Origin: Acholeplasmatales bacterium
GTDB taxonomy: Bacteria > Bacillota_I > Bacilli_A > Acholeplasmatales > Anaeroplasmataceae
Direction of reading: 5' to 3'
Assembly (NCBI GenBank): GCA_017441525.1
Contig: JAFRXJ010000018.1
Coordinates: 25,402-89,401, forward strand
Length of the DNA: 64,000 nucleotides
Of this stretch, positions 25,652-34,334 are shown piece after piece. The notes beneath the pieces are model-generated. The model worked only from the letters and a program-made list of their open reading frames with translations. It was not told where the DNA came from and searched no databases. Position 1 is the first letter of the stretch. The number at the start of each line of letters is the position of its first letter. A program made the translations under genes and the position numbers.

Positions 25652-25775
25652 CTCGGTTATTTTCGAGCCGGTTATTTTCGAGTTTTTAGAGACGTAAATA
25701 AAAAGGTATCAATTAAGATACCTTGTCATTTTCAAGTTGGCGGAGCATAGGCGTGCGTATTCGAACACTTAACTT
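25652..25775 (-). repeat. tRNA-Ser-like 3' tail and AAAATRAC words, copy F
   Basis: Behind the DUF4143-type ATPase gene. The minus strand reads GTTCGAATACG, then TGCTCCGCCA (identical to the last ten bases of tRNA-Ser at 30258), CTTGAAAATGACAAG, a terminator (25703-25724), then CTCGAAAATAACCGG twice in variant form. Confidence 0.6.
25698..25726 (-). terminator. Terminator of the DUF4143-type ATPase gene
   Basis: AAGGTATC / GATACCTT hairpin with an A-run to its left (T-run on the minus strand). Confidence 0.75.
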
Positions 25776-25787
25776 TCTATCTTTTTC

Positions 25788-27101
25788 CTAAATAAACATT
25801 ACAAAATAAATTGGATAATATTTAATTTTACCATCCTCTGTTACTTTTCTTTCGTTACTAAAAACATATCCTTTTGCCATCTTATAATTTTGGTCTAATA
25901 GCAATTTAGGTAATGCTCTAAAATTCTTATAATCTTTTCCTGATTTGATTTCTATTGGAAGAACATTCAAAGAATCATAATCATCTACTAAATAATCAAC
26001 TTCGCCAACCTTTTTTCTGTCAAAATAATATAATTCATGTCCATGACATTTTAATTCTTCAGCTACTACTGTTTCATATACCGCACCAAGATTAACTCCT
26101 GTAGCATCATCTAATATTGCATTTATATTATTTTTATATAAAATGCTTGTTAATAAACCAACATCATTCATATATAGTTTAATTAAATTCTTACTACTAG
26201 ATTGAACTAGAGGATATTTAGGTTCACTAACTGCTTTAGTATCTAAGGTAATTCCTGAAGAAATTAAATATTCAAATTCATTAGAATACTTAGTGAATCT
26301 AACATCATCAATATTTTCTATATTCTTATATTGTATACGTTTAACTTTATTCTCTATATTTGATGGAATCATATCATAAATTCTTTTTATTACTAATTTA
26401 TGTTCTTTATCATACTTAGATGCATCATCAGAATAAAATTTAATAATATCTTTTTGAATCTCTCTAATTTTAACAACATTTTTAGTTTCAACATAACTTT
26501 TTACAGCATCAGGCATGCCACCAACATATAAATATGTTTTAAATAGATATAATAACTTGTTGTGTAGTGATTCATCTAATGATTCACCAGTTTCGAAACA
26601 TTTTCTCATATGTTTAATCACAAGTTCACCAACAGAGTTTGCAATTAAGAATTCTTCAAAATCCATAGGATACATCTTCTTTTCAATTATTGAGCCCATA
26701 GGAGTTAAAGTGGTATTTGATAGAGCTATTCCTAATTCGGATCCACTGCATATGTATTTATATTTATTATCTTCTCTTAATGGTTTTAATAGAGTTAATA
26801 GCTGAGGGTATTCTTGAATCTCATCAATAAAGATAATAGTATTTTCTCTACCCTTCATTTTTTCACCAGCAACAACACTAACCTCAAGATAGAACTTTTC
26901 AATTGTAGTAACATTAGCAAACAATTTGTCGCCAACTTTATCGTTAGCCATATTTAGTTCTATATAGTTTTCAAAATATTTTTTGGCAAGTTCTCTAATA
27001 ATATATGATTTTCCAACCTGCCTTGCTCCATCGATGCATAATACTTTTTCTTCATTACTAGTTAAATATTCTTCAATATACTGTGATATTTTTCTATACA
27101 T
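25788..27101 (-). CDS. AAA_14 / DUF4143 ATPase
   Basis: A 437-residue protein: P-loop DGARQVGKSYII near residue 25, Walker B IIFIDEIQEYP near residue 90, CSGSELGIAL sensor region, and a C-terminal DUF4143 domain with a restriction-like core (GAVYETVVAEEL, YYFDRKKVGEVDYLVDD, LPIEIKSGKDYK). This is a widespread family of unknown function, often mobile and multi-copy. GGAGGTG precedes the ATG and a promoter (TTGGAA-17-TATAAT, 27127-27155) lies just upstream. It is unrelated in detail to the neighbouring ATPase but shares its 3' tail. Confidence 0.9.
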   Translation of the reverse strand: MYRKISQYIEEYLTSNEEKVLCIDGARQVGKSYIIRELAKKYFENYIELNMANDKVGDKLFANVTTIEKFYLEVSVVAGEKMKGRENTIIFIDEIQEYPQLLTLLKPLREDNKYKYICSGSELGIALSNTTLTPMGSIIEKKMYPMDFEEFLIANSVGELVIKHMRKCFETGESLDESLHNKLLYLFKTYLYVGGMPDAVKSYVETKNVVKIREIQKDIIKFYSDDASKYDKEHKLVIKRIYDMIPSNIENKVKRIQYKNIENIDDVRFTKYSNEFEYLISSGITLDTKAVSEPKYPLVQSSSKNLIKLYMNDVGLLTSILYKNNINAILDDATGVNLGAVYETVVAEELKCHGHELYYFDRKKVGEVDYLVDDYDSLNVLPIEIKSGKDYKNFRALPKLLLDQNYKMAKGYVFSNERKVTEDGKIKYYPIYFVMFI

Positions 27102-27126
27102 AGTACACCTCCGCTTTTCTAACTAT

Positions 27127-27155
27127 ATTATATACCTTTTTTTACGCTTTTCCAA
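27127..27155 (-). promoter_or_regulatory. Promoter of the DUF4143-type ATPase gene
   Basis: Minus strand TTGGAA (27150-27155), 17-nt spacer, TATAAT (27127-27132), about 25 nt before the start codon. Confidence 0.7.
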
Positions 27156-27251
27156 CCAAAAAGCATGTATTCTCTTACGTTTTTCAAAAGTATTATTATA
27201 CTTGTCAAGAAAAGTAGACACAAAAAAGTTTTTTATTCAATTATCTTTTTA

Positions 27252-28180
27252 TTAAGTAGACACATCTTCATTTTTTTCATCATTTTCGTTTTTAGAAGTA
27301 GACATCTTCTTAAGTACATATTTTGGCACTTCTGTAAGTACTCTTTTATTAAATGTATCTTTATGTTCTATCTCACCATTCATGTATTTTTCATAAAACA
27401 AATCAGGTATATCATAATTAAGTGCCCAACTTGGTCTTTGAGAATTATAATATTTTATATATCCTTTTACTGTTCCAATAGGATCTTTGGATTCATCTAA
27501 TTTAAAATCAACAAATAATTCTTCTTTTATCCAACCATTTAAAGATTCATTCACAGGATTATCCGTTGGCTTACCAGGTCTAGACATGGAGCGATTAATA
27601 TTTTTATCCTTTATCAATTCGTTATAGGCCATTGATGCATATACACTTCCTTGATCAGTATGTATTACTACTGGTTCAGTAACGCCTTCCGCTTCAAGTA
27701 ATGCTATGACATCTATAAGACCATCAATATATTGCATTCTCAATCTCCACGTCTTCTGCCAAATCTTGCTGCCACTATTTGTTTTGTAAAGACATCAAAA
27801 TACATTGTTAATTCATAATATGAATAGTAAACATAAAAACATGTCATGTCAGAAACTATAACCTGTCGTGGTCTATCAACGGTCTCCCAAGTTGAAAATA
27901 TAAGATTAGGATATTTATCTCTTTCTTTTCGCTTTCTAGGCTTTTCTTTATGTTTGGTTAGGGATTTTATCCCTAATGCCCTAAAAGCTGAATAAACGAA
28001 GCCAGGACTATAATTCTTGCTGTAATTATAATTAATAAACGCTGTAACCCATCTATATCCATGTGATGGATGATCATTATGAACTTTTGTTATTATTTCT
28101 TTAGCTTCTTCACGTCTGGATTCTTGCTTACTATCATCTCTATTAAGCCATTTATAATATCCAGATCTTGATACACCCAT
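27252..28180 (-). pseudogene. IS3-family transposase orfB, broken by frameshift
   Basis: The integrase-type (DDE) transposase subunit. The first part (27740-28180) carries an HTH_21-like region and the first catalytic Asp (VIVSDMTCF), ending at RFGRRRGD-stop. The second part (27252-27743) resumes in another frame at EMQYIDGL-like sequence with the second Asp (HTDQGSVYA) and the Glu (NESLNGWIKEE). One nucleotide appears to be missing near 27742, between the first and second catalytic residues, so no active enzyme is made. The orfB frame is open upstream into the end of orfA, as in programmed -1 frameshifting. A sequencing error is the alternative. Confidence 0.8.
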
Positions 28181-28227
28181 TAATTCACATAATTCTTTAA
28201 CATCATATTCTTTAGATAATGTTTTGA

Positions 28228-28587
28228 CTATTGCGTATTCTTTTCCTTTAAATGTGTGTAGGTTATCGTCCCATCTGGATTCTCCGTCGCAGTATAATTT
28301 TTTTTTAGTCTTTCGTTCTCAATCCTAAGCTTAATAATTTCACGCTTGTAATTCTCTGTAGTTTCTTCAGTTCCTTCTGGTAATATTTGATATTCAGGAT
28401 TACCTTTTGTAAAACCAGCTATTCCTTCATTTTTATATATCTCTACCCATTTTCTTAAAGAAGTATCAGATATATTATTAGCTCTCGCAAATTCAGTTAA
28501 TTTAATATCTGGATTTGACAGGAATCTTTTGACTAGAAATTCTTTTTCTAGTGGACTTAATTGTTTTGACATAATAGTTAACCTCAT
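28228..28587 (-). CDS. IS3-family transposase orfA
   Basis: A 119-residue helix-turn-helix protein (FLSNPDIKLTEFARANNISDTSLRKWV), the DNA-binding part of an IS3-type transposase, with a C-terminal leucine-rich zipper segment (REIIKLRIENERLKKNY). In this family OrfA and OrfB are fused by -1 frameshifting to give the active transposase. An ATG a few codons in (MSKQLSPLEKEF, near 28572) may be the true start. Confidence 0.85.
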   Translation of the reverse strand: MRLTIMSKQLSPLEKEFLVKRFLSNPDIKLTEFARANNISDTSLRKWVEIYKNEGIAGFTKGNPEYQILPEGTEETTENYKREIIKLRIENERLKKNYTATENPDGTITYTHLKEKNTQ

Positions 28588-29048
28588 TTCATTTATTATA
28601 CAATAGATTAACCAAATTGAAAATGATTGTGCGCAAACCCTTAAGGGTTTATATACAAGAATATCAAATAAATTGATATTATACCTTAAGGGACAGTTTC
28701 CCTTAAGAATCCTTTCTATTTAATCTATTATATTTACATTATTTTTATTAACTATTGTGTCTACTTTTATAATAGCATCATATGTCTAAAAATGGCTTAT
28801 AAAAGACATTGATTTTTAAATTGGCGGTCCATTGTAGTCTTCAATCGAAAAAATACCTAGTATTTATCCAACAATTAATGGTTCTTTTGGTGTAAACACA
28901 GGATTAATTTTAATTCTTTTATTTCTCTTTATGAAACCAATAGAAAAGTTATAGAATTTTAATGTATTATACTTTATATGATAACAACCGATTAATGCTG
29001 GTCTGCACATATATCAATATAGAATAAACTATTATTTTGGAGGAAAAA
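28588..29048. other. IS right end, tail-like motif and short membrane-protein relic
   Basis: Positions 28588-28777 are the terminal part of the IS3 element. 28806-28850 carries tail-like copy G (TTGGCGGTCCA). On the plus strand 28844-28954 is an open stretch ending in a membrane helix (GLILILLFLFMKP) and a stop codon, without a start or ribosome site, perhaps the last piece of a lost membrane protein. The remainder is AT-rich leader of the next transposase. Confidence 0.35.
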
Positions 29049-30197
29049 ATGAAAAGATATACCCCTGAACTTATTAATAAAGTTTTATCAGAGTATCAAG
29101 AGGTAAAAAGCGTAAAAACAATAATGCAAAAATATGGTATTTCAAAGTCCACTTTATTTTATTGGATTAAAAAATATAAGGTTATAATCCAATACGATTG
29201 TAAAGAAATTACTATTACTGACTATAAGAAACTTATAAAAGAACTTGAACGTGCAAAACTTATTTTTGAAATATATGAGAATCTACATTGTTTTAAAGAT
29301 GCGAGCACTTATGAAAAAGAAATAGCAATATCAAAATTTATTGGTGTTTATCCAACTAAACTTATGTGTAAAATATTAAATCTACCTCATGGAACATTTT
29401 ATAATTATCATTTTAGAAAAAAAACAGTTACTCAATATCAAATTAGAGATGAACAAATTAAAGCAAAAATTATGGAGATTTATCTACAAAGCGAGAAACG
29501 CTTTGGCGCTAATAAAATAGTTGTCAAATTAAAATCAATTGGTATTAATACTACTCTAACAAAAGTCAAAAAATTAATGAAGGAACTCAACATAGAATCA
29601 ACTCAAAAATTAAAAAAGACTGAATTAACAAATCCCAATAACAATTATTATGTAAACAAATTACAAAGATTGTTTAATCAAGATGAGCCAAACAAATATT
29701 GGGCAAGTGATGTAACAGAACTTAAGGCCGGTCTTAATAAATTTTATCTTTGTGTAATTATAGATTTATTTTCAAGAAAAATAATAGCTTACAGGATTTC
29801 TTGTCACAACAATACAAAACTTACAATAAACACATTTAAGGATGCATTTGAAAATAGGGGAAGACCAAATGAATTATCATTTCATAGTGATCAAGTTAGC
29901 AATTATACATCTAATGATTTTAGAGATTTACTTAGAGTATTAAAAGTAAATCAGTCTTTTTCTCATGCTGGAAATCCTTATGATAATGCCTGTGTAGAAT
30001 CATTCTTTTCTAGCTTTAAACGCGAAGAATATAATTCTCATTATTATGAATTTTTTGAAGATTTAGAAAAGAGTGTAGATTCATATATGAAATATTATAA
30101 TGAATATAGACCACATAATACGCTAAATAATATGACTCCAAATGAATTTGAAGATAAATATTATGAGAAAAAAAGCACAAAAAAGGCCATAGAATAG
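29049..30197 (+). CDS. IS3-family transposase (single ORF)
   Basis: A 382-residue transposase joining an N-terminal HTH (NKVLSEYQEVKSVKTIMQKYG, ISKSTLFYWIKKY), an HTH_21-like middle and an rve integrase core with the catalytic residues in WASDVTEL (Asp), HSDQVSNY (Asp) and NACVESFFSSFKREEY (Glu). It appears intact. The frame opens at a TTG at 29037, but the GGAGG there serves the ATG at 29049. It differs from the neighbouring broken IS3 element. Terminal repeats of this second element could not be identified. Confidence 0.85.
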   Translation: MKRYTPELINKVLSEYQEVKSVKTIMQKYGISKSTLFYWIKKYKVIIQYDCKEITITDYKKLIKELERAKLIFEIYENLHCFKDASTYEKEIAISKFIGVYPTKLMCKILNLPHGTFYNYHFRKKTVTQYQIRDEQIKAKIMEIYLQSEKRFGANKIVVKLKSIGINTTLTKVKKLMKELNIESTQKLKKTELTNPNNNYYVNKLQRLFNQDEPNKYWASDVTELKAGLNKFYLCVIIDLFSRKIIAYRISCHNNTKLTINTFKDAFENRGRPNELSFHSDQVSNYTSNDFRDLLRVLKVNQSFSHAGNPYDNACVESFFSSFKREEYNSHYYEFFEDLEKSVDSYMKYYNEYRPHNTLNNMTPNEFEDKYYEKKSTKKAIE

Positions 30198-30208
30198 TCT
30201 ATGGCCTA
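30184..30208 (+). terminator. Hairpin at the transposase stop
   Basis: AGGCCATAG / CTATGGCCT stem; the TAG stop lies in the loop. The T-tract is short. Confidence 0.6.
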
Positions 30209-30257
30209 TTTGGACAGTCCAGTTAAATAATTAACTAAAACCGATTACTTCTCATTA

Positions 30258-30348
30258 TGGCGGAGCAAGAGGGATTCGAACCCTCGCACCAGTTACCCGG
30301 TCTACTTCCTTAGCAGGGAAGCCTCTTGAGCCTCTTGAGTATTACTCC
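30258..30348 (-). tRNA. tRNA-Ser (anticodon GCU)
   Basis: Class II tRNA on the minus strand: acceptor GGAGTAA / TTGCTCC with discriminator G and encoded CCA, anticodon arm CTTCC-CTGCTAA-GGAAG (anticodon GCT, reading AGC/AGU), long variable arm, and T arm GAGGG-TTCGAAT-CCCTC. It lies at the border between the accessory zone and the recA region and would be a natural integration target. Confidence 0.95.
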
Positions 30349-30424
30349 ATACCAAGTACGCTATTTCATTATATATTAATCATATTTGAATGTCAATTAA
30401 AAACTAGTGAATAGAAAGAAAAAC

Positions 30425-30442
30425 GCACGATTTTAATCGTGC
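30425..30442 (-). terminator. Terminator of recA
   Basis: GCACGAT / ATCGTGC hairpin, T-rich on both sides, 12 nt after the recA stop. Confidence 0.8.
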
Positions 30443-30453
30443 ATTTTTTATTA

Positions 30454-31434
30454 TTAAATAGCCATTATTTTTTCTTCTATTTCTTTCATTATTTCAGGAT
30501 GATCTAAAAGATATTGTTTAGTGTTTTCTCTACCTTGGCCAATCTTTAAACCATTGTAGCTAAACCATGCACCACTCTTATGAATAATATCATATTCAGT
30601 AGCTAAATCAACAATCTCGCCTTCCTTAGAAATACCTTTACCATAGATGATTTCAACTTGGCATGATTTAAATGGTGGAGCAACCTTATTCTTAACAACC
30701 TTAATGTTTGTGATATTACCTAAAACATTAGAGCCATCCTTGATTGCTTCTCCTTTTCTTATTTCCATTCTAACTGAAGCAAAGAACTTTAATGCTCTAC
30801 CACCAGTTGTAGTCTCTGGGTTACCAAACATAACTCCAACCTTCTCTCTAATTTGGTTAATGAATATCGCAACGCAATTAGTCTTAGAAATTAAACCAGA
30901 CATCTTTCTCATTGCTTGACTCATTAATCTTGCGTGAAGACCAACATGGTTGTCACCCATTTCTCCATTTAATTCAGCTTCAGGTACTAATGCTGCAACT
31001 GAGTCAATAACAATAATATCAACGCTTCCTGATTTAATTAGTGCTTCAGCGATTTCTAATGCTTGTTCACCAGAATCAGGTTGAGATAAAATTAAATTCT
31101 CAGTATCAACACCTAAGTTCTTAGCATATACAGGATCTAGGGCATGTTCAGCATCAATAAACGCTGCATATCCGCCTTCCTTTTGTGCATTTGCTATAGC
31201 GTGTAGGGCGAATGTGGTTTTTCCTGATGATTCAGGTCCATATATTTCAATAATTCTTCCTTTAGGATATCCACCTACACCCAAAGCCTTATCTAAAGAA
31301 ATTGAACCAGTAGGGATAACTTCAACCTTTCTGTCGATGTCGTCGCCAAGTCTCATAACTGAGCCCTTACCGAACTCCTTTTCGATTTGCTTCATTGCTG
31401 CCTCAAGGGCTGCTTTTCTGTCTATTTCAGCCAT
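30454..31434 (-). CDS. recA: Recombinase RecA
   Basis: Full-length RecA, 326 residues. It forms ATP-dependent filaments on single-stranded DNA for recombination and SOS signalling. Walker A GPESSGKT near residue 66, the catalytic region [10 protein letters not shown], loop L1 ([20 protein letters not shown]), loop L2 ([20 protein letters not shown]) and the Walker [11 protein letters not shown] are present. The C-terminal tail is short and only mildly acidic. GGAGG precedes the ATG. No typical Gram-positive LexA box is seen upstream. pgsA lies 80 nt upstream in the same direction. Confidence 0.98.
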   Translation of the reverse strand: MAEIDRKAALEAAMKQIEKEFGKGSVMRLGDDIDRKVEVIPTGSISLDKALGVGGYPKGRIIEIYGPESSGKTTFALHAIANAQKEGGYAAFIDAEHALDPVYAKNLGVDTENLILSQPDSGEQALEIAEALIKSGSVDIIVIDSVAALVPEAELNGEMGDNHVGLHARLMSQAMRKMSGLISKTNCVAIFINQIREKVGVMFGNPETTTGGRALKFFASVRMEIRKGEAIKDGSNVLGNITNIKVVKNKVAPPFKSCQVEIIYGKGISKEGEIVDLATEYDIIHKSGAWFSYNGLKIGQGRENTKQYLLDHPEIMKEIEEKIMAI

Positions 31435-31514
31435 AATAAATATATACCTCCTATATAATATTAGTCAAAAAATGGTATAAATTTGAAAAAATTTTTATTT
31501 TTTAAAAAATTTTA

Positions 31515-32150
31515 TTAAATTGACTCAAAAATAACCTTTCTTGCCCTATAAACATATCTAATTCCGGAAATAATTGTAAATAAGATACCTACATACATTA
31601 ATACTGCACCAATATATCCAAATACTAAAACATTTGTATTTCCAAATTTAAAACTAATTTGCCATAAGAACAAAAATACTAACGCAAACATAGTAACGAA
31701 TGTCTTAATTTTACCAAACATGTCAGCCGCGATAGTTTCTCCCTTGCCTGCACATATAAATCTAACACCATCTACTATTAAATCTCTAATTAAAATTACT
31801 ATTAATCCCCAGGCAGGCATAAACCACCAATAATCTGTATGCCACCAGTTAATACCTGAACCATGTACTTGAAGACAGATAATTACCATTGCTGCTGTAA
31901 CTATCATCTTATCTGCCAAAGGATCTGCAAATTTACCAAATGTTGTAACTAAATTATATTTTCTAGCAATTTTACCATCTAAAAAGTCAGTAAATGACGC
32001 AACGGCAAATATTATTAAGTTAATAAAATTAGCCATAGATAAACCACTATTAAACATATAATGACTATTTAAATATGGTATAAAAGCTATTATTACCATT
32101 GCTGGTACTAGAATAATTCTTAATAATGTTAATTTATTAGGTAAAGTCAT
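31515..32150 (-). CDS. pgsA: CDP-diacylglycerol-glycerol-3-phosphate 3-phosphatidyltransferase
   Basis: An integral membrane CDP-alcohol phosphatidyltransferase making phosphatidylglycerophosphate, the first step to phosphatidylglycerol. The signature DG-xx-AR-x8-G-xxx-D-xxx-D reads DFLDGKIARKYNLVTTFGKF then ADPLADK near residue 57. Five to six membrane helices are visible in 211 residues. The start MTLPNKLTLLRI is typical. It stands before recA, as in many Firmicutes. Confidence 0.95.
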   Translation of the reverse strand: MTLPNKLTLLRIILVPAMVIIAFIPYLNSHYMFNSGLSMANFINLIIFAVASFTDFLDGKIARKYNLVTTFGKFADPLADKMIVTAAMVIICLQVHGSGINWWHTDYWWFMPAWGLIVILIRDLIVDGVRFICAGKGETIAADMFGKIKTFVTMFALVFLFLWQISFKFGNTNVLVFGYIGAVLMYVGILFTIISGIRYVYRARKVIFESI

Positions 32151-32208
32151 CTTAATTCACATTCTTTCTACTAAATCAATAACACGTTAATTATAACATA
32201 ATTATTGA

Positions 32209-33516
32209 TTACTTATCAATTGATAATTGATAAACATCTATCGCATTAATTCTTTTTCCAAAATCATTTTTGAAATTCTTATTAACGCTTAAATTATAAT
32301 CTTTAATTTCTATATTATTAGCACCAAAAATATAAATTCCATCAGCTAATCCTTCTACTAAATACATATCCTTATAAAATGGTCTTAAATCATGATTACC
32401 TCTTTCAAAATTAGTCATTCCCTTTAATTCCATATTAATATCTTCGAATTTAATATTAGATATATTATTTTCACCATAAATAAATATTCCATTTTCTGAT
32501 GTTATATTAATATCTTTAAATAATACATTTTTGATATAGCCTGTCTTTATTTCTTCTTTTCTTCTTACTTGACTTATAAATATAGGCTCTCCCTTACCCC
32601 ACCATTCAAGTGGATGAAATCTCTTAGTTTCCATATCGATGTTTTCAAATGAAATATTATAAATATTTCCCATATCCCTAAGCTGAAAAGATATTCCTCT
32701 GTTAGTATCTGATATTTTTATATTTCTAACTCTAATATCATGGATATCACCACATGTTTCACTACCAAATTTAATAGCGGCACTAGTTGTCTTAAATTCA
32801 CAATTTTCAACTAATATGTTTTCTGTATCTCCATATTCCATATTGTTTTCAGTTGTTTTAAAAACAACACAATCATCTGCAGATTCAATATAACAATTTC
32901 TAATAATAATATTTTTTGAATGATCAGGATCTATTCCATCTGTACATGCAAATTTTCTATTATTTTTAATAGAAATACCATCAATTAATCCATTAGAACA
33001 TCCAATTAAATGAATCGTCCAAAATCCACTTCTTTGAATATTTATTTTATTAAATTCAAATTTATTACATCCCTCTAAATATATTAAAGGAACTCTAGGA
33101 TAAAATTTACCATCTATATGATGATCATTTTGCTTACCATAAAAGATTTCTTCATTTCCATCAATAATACCACTACCAGTTATTTTTATATTATTTATAT
33201 TCTTGCCATATATAAAAAACTTAGTAGGTCTTCCATCATACGAACAGTCTTTGTATGTAGGTATAGTAATCTCTTCAAATTCTTTATTATCTAGGCAATT
33301 AAAATCTGATAAATTATTTGATGCCTTTAACATAGAATTCTTTTCAAAATGTAGTTCTATATTATCTAAAAGCTTAATCATACCACTAATATAAATCTTA
33401 TTAGATTTAAATACTAAAGTACCTCCTCCATTAGCATTTAAATACTTAATGGCATCATTAATTCCTTTTGTAGAATTTGAATAATCTTTAATAAAAGAAT
33501 CAACATCGATTTTCAT
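32209..33516 (-). CDS. Glycoside hydrolase family 28 (polygalacturonase-like)
   Basis: A 435-residue right-handed beta-helix protein. The GH28 motifs are TDGIDPDHSKN (Asp) and SADDCVVFK (catalytic Asp pair), with a later GSETCGDIHD in place of the usual GHG and RGISFQL. No signal peptide, so it probably acts in the cytoplasm on imported oligogalacturonides, releasing galacturonate. That feeds the uxaC/uxaB/uxaA pathway 24 kb away. AAAGGAGA precedes the ATG. Exact substrate (plain, unsaturated or rhamnose-containing) is open. Confidence 0.85.
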   Translation of the reverse strand: MKIDVDSFIKDYSNSTKGINDAIKYLNANGGGTLVFKSNKIYISGMIKLLDNIELHFEKNSMLKASNNLSDFNCLDNKEFEEITIPTYKDCSYDGRPTKFFIYGKNINNIKITGSGIIDGNEEIFYGKQNDHHIDGKFYPRVPLIYLEGCNKFEFNKINIQRSGFWTIHLIGCSNGLIDGISIKNNRKFACTDGIDPDHSKNIIIRNCYIESADDCVVFKTTENNMEYGDTENILVENCEFKTTSAAIKFGSETCGDIHDIRVRNIKISDTNRGISFQLRDMGNIYNISFENIDMETKRFHPLEWWGKGEPIFISQVRRKEEIKTGYIKNVLFKDINITSENGIFIYGENNISNIKFEDINMELKGMTNFERGNHDLRPFYKDMYLVEGLADGIYIFGANNIEIKDYNLSVNKNFKNDFGKRINAIDVYQLSIDK

Positions 33517-33551
33517 ATAAATAATCTCCTTTAATATTTTTAATTTTTTAC

Positions 33552-33580
33552 TTGCACTTAAATATATTATTTGTTATAAT
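33552..33580 (+). promoter_or_regulatory. Promoter of rpsT
   Basis: TTGCAC (33552-33557), 17-nt spacer, TATAAT (33575-33580), about 30 nt before the rpsT ribosome site. Confidence 0.85.
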
Positions 33581-33611
33581 TGTTGTTGCATGCGATAGCG
33601 GAGGTGAAATC

Positions 33612-33875
33612 ATGGCAAACATTAAACAACAAATCAAGCGTATCCGTACAAATGAAAAGGCTAGACAAGCTAACCAATCATTTAAATCATCATTAAAGTC
33701 TGCAATTAAGGCTGTATATGCTGCTGTTGAAGCTAAGGACGTAGAAAAGGCTACTACTGCTTTAAATTTAGCTTATAAGAAGTTAGATAAAGCTGAAGCT
33801 AAGCACATCGTTCATGAAAATTATGTTGCAAGACATAAAGCTGAATTAGCAAATGCTGTAAATACACTTAAGTAA
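33612..33875 (+). CDS. rpsT: Ribosomal protein S20
   Basis: Small-subunit protein bS20, 87 residues, basic and helical (MANIKQQIKRIRTNEKARQA start). An open frame reaches 33552, but that region holds the promoter, and GGAGGTGA stands before the ATG at 33612. It is transcribed opposite to holA, the usual neighbour in Firmicutes; here a small membrane-protein gene lies between them. Confidence 0.97.
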   Translation: MANIKQQIKRIRTNEKARQANQSFKSSLKSAIKAVYAAVEAKDVEKATTALNLAYKKLDKAEAKHIVHENYVARHKAELANAVNTLK

Positions 33876-33888
33876 TAAAATAGATTAA

Positions 33889-33910
33889 AAGAGATTGATT
33901 CCAATCTCTT
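33889..33910. terminator. Shared terminator of rpsT and the 33914 gene
   Basis: AAGAGATTG / CAATCTCTT with T-run, between two convergent genes. Confidence 0.85.
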
Positions 33911-33913
33911 TTT

Positions 33914-34330
33914 TTATTTTTCTATTACCTCTACTTCTTTAACTTTTCTTGCAGCTTCTCTTTCATGTGCTACTAAACCTAATATAGCTCCAACAAGACC
34001 TATTCTCGACATAAATACACCAAATACTATTTTAAATATATACATTCCTTTAGAATTACTATTTAGAGTAGTTAGCAATATTATTCCATAGAATACACAT
34101 AAGAATGCATAAATAAAAGATGTAATCATAGTAGTTCTATACATACGATAAAAATATAATAATAATTCTTGTAAAAGTCTAGATGGCATCTCTTCTGCCA
34201 ATGTTTGAAGCAATTCTCTAAATTGATTATAACATACCAAAAGAATTACACCCATTAAAAGATACTCTATACATGCTATAAAGGCTAATATTGCTGCAAC
34301 TATAGATACAATTTTGCTGGCTTTTCTCAT
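33914..34330 (-). CDS. Small membrane protein, unknown function
   Basis: Not recognised. 138 residues with four predicted helices (about 7-35, 66-90, 97-122 in part) and a charged C-terminal tail (HEREAARKVKEVEVIEK). It follows holA by 4 nt, so it is in the holA operon. A DUF4064-like or similar Firmicutes family is possible but not claimed. Confidence 0.7.
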   Translation of the reverse strand: MRKASKIVSIVAAILAFIACIEYLLMGVILLVCYNQFRELLQTLAEEMPSRLLQELLLYFYRMYRTTMITSFIYAFLCVFYGIILLTTLNSNSKGMYIFKIVFGVFMSRIGLVGAILGLVAHEREAARKVKEVEVIEK

Positions 34331-34334
34331 ATTA

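Larger units (their letters stand above)
27203..28777 (-). mobile_element. IS3-family (IS150-like) insertion sequence, defective
   Basis: About 1.57 kb bounded by inverted ends sharing AAAAGTAGACACAA (27210-27223 and, inverted, 28755-28768). The outer ends are taken as TG...CA from the family rule. It carries orfA and a frameshifted orfB on the minus strand. No convincing target-site duplication was found. A hairpin-rich segment (CCCTTAAGGGTT and CCTTAAGGGA words) lies between orfA and the right end at 28635-28700. Confidence 0.8.

Noticed and set aside
5895..28850. Integron attC sites
   Set aside because: The tails share short words but lack the RYYYAAC/GTTRRRY core pair, and no integron-type integrase is in the window.
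31435..31514. LexA/SOS box upstream of recA
   Set aside because: No CGAAC-N4-GTTCG-like palindrome in the 80 bp before recA.
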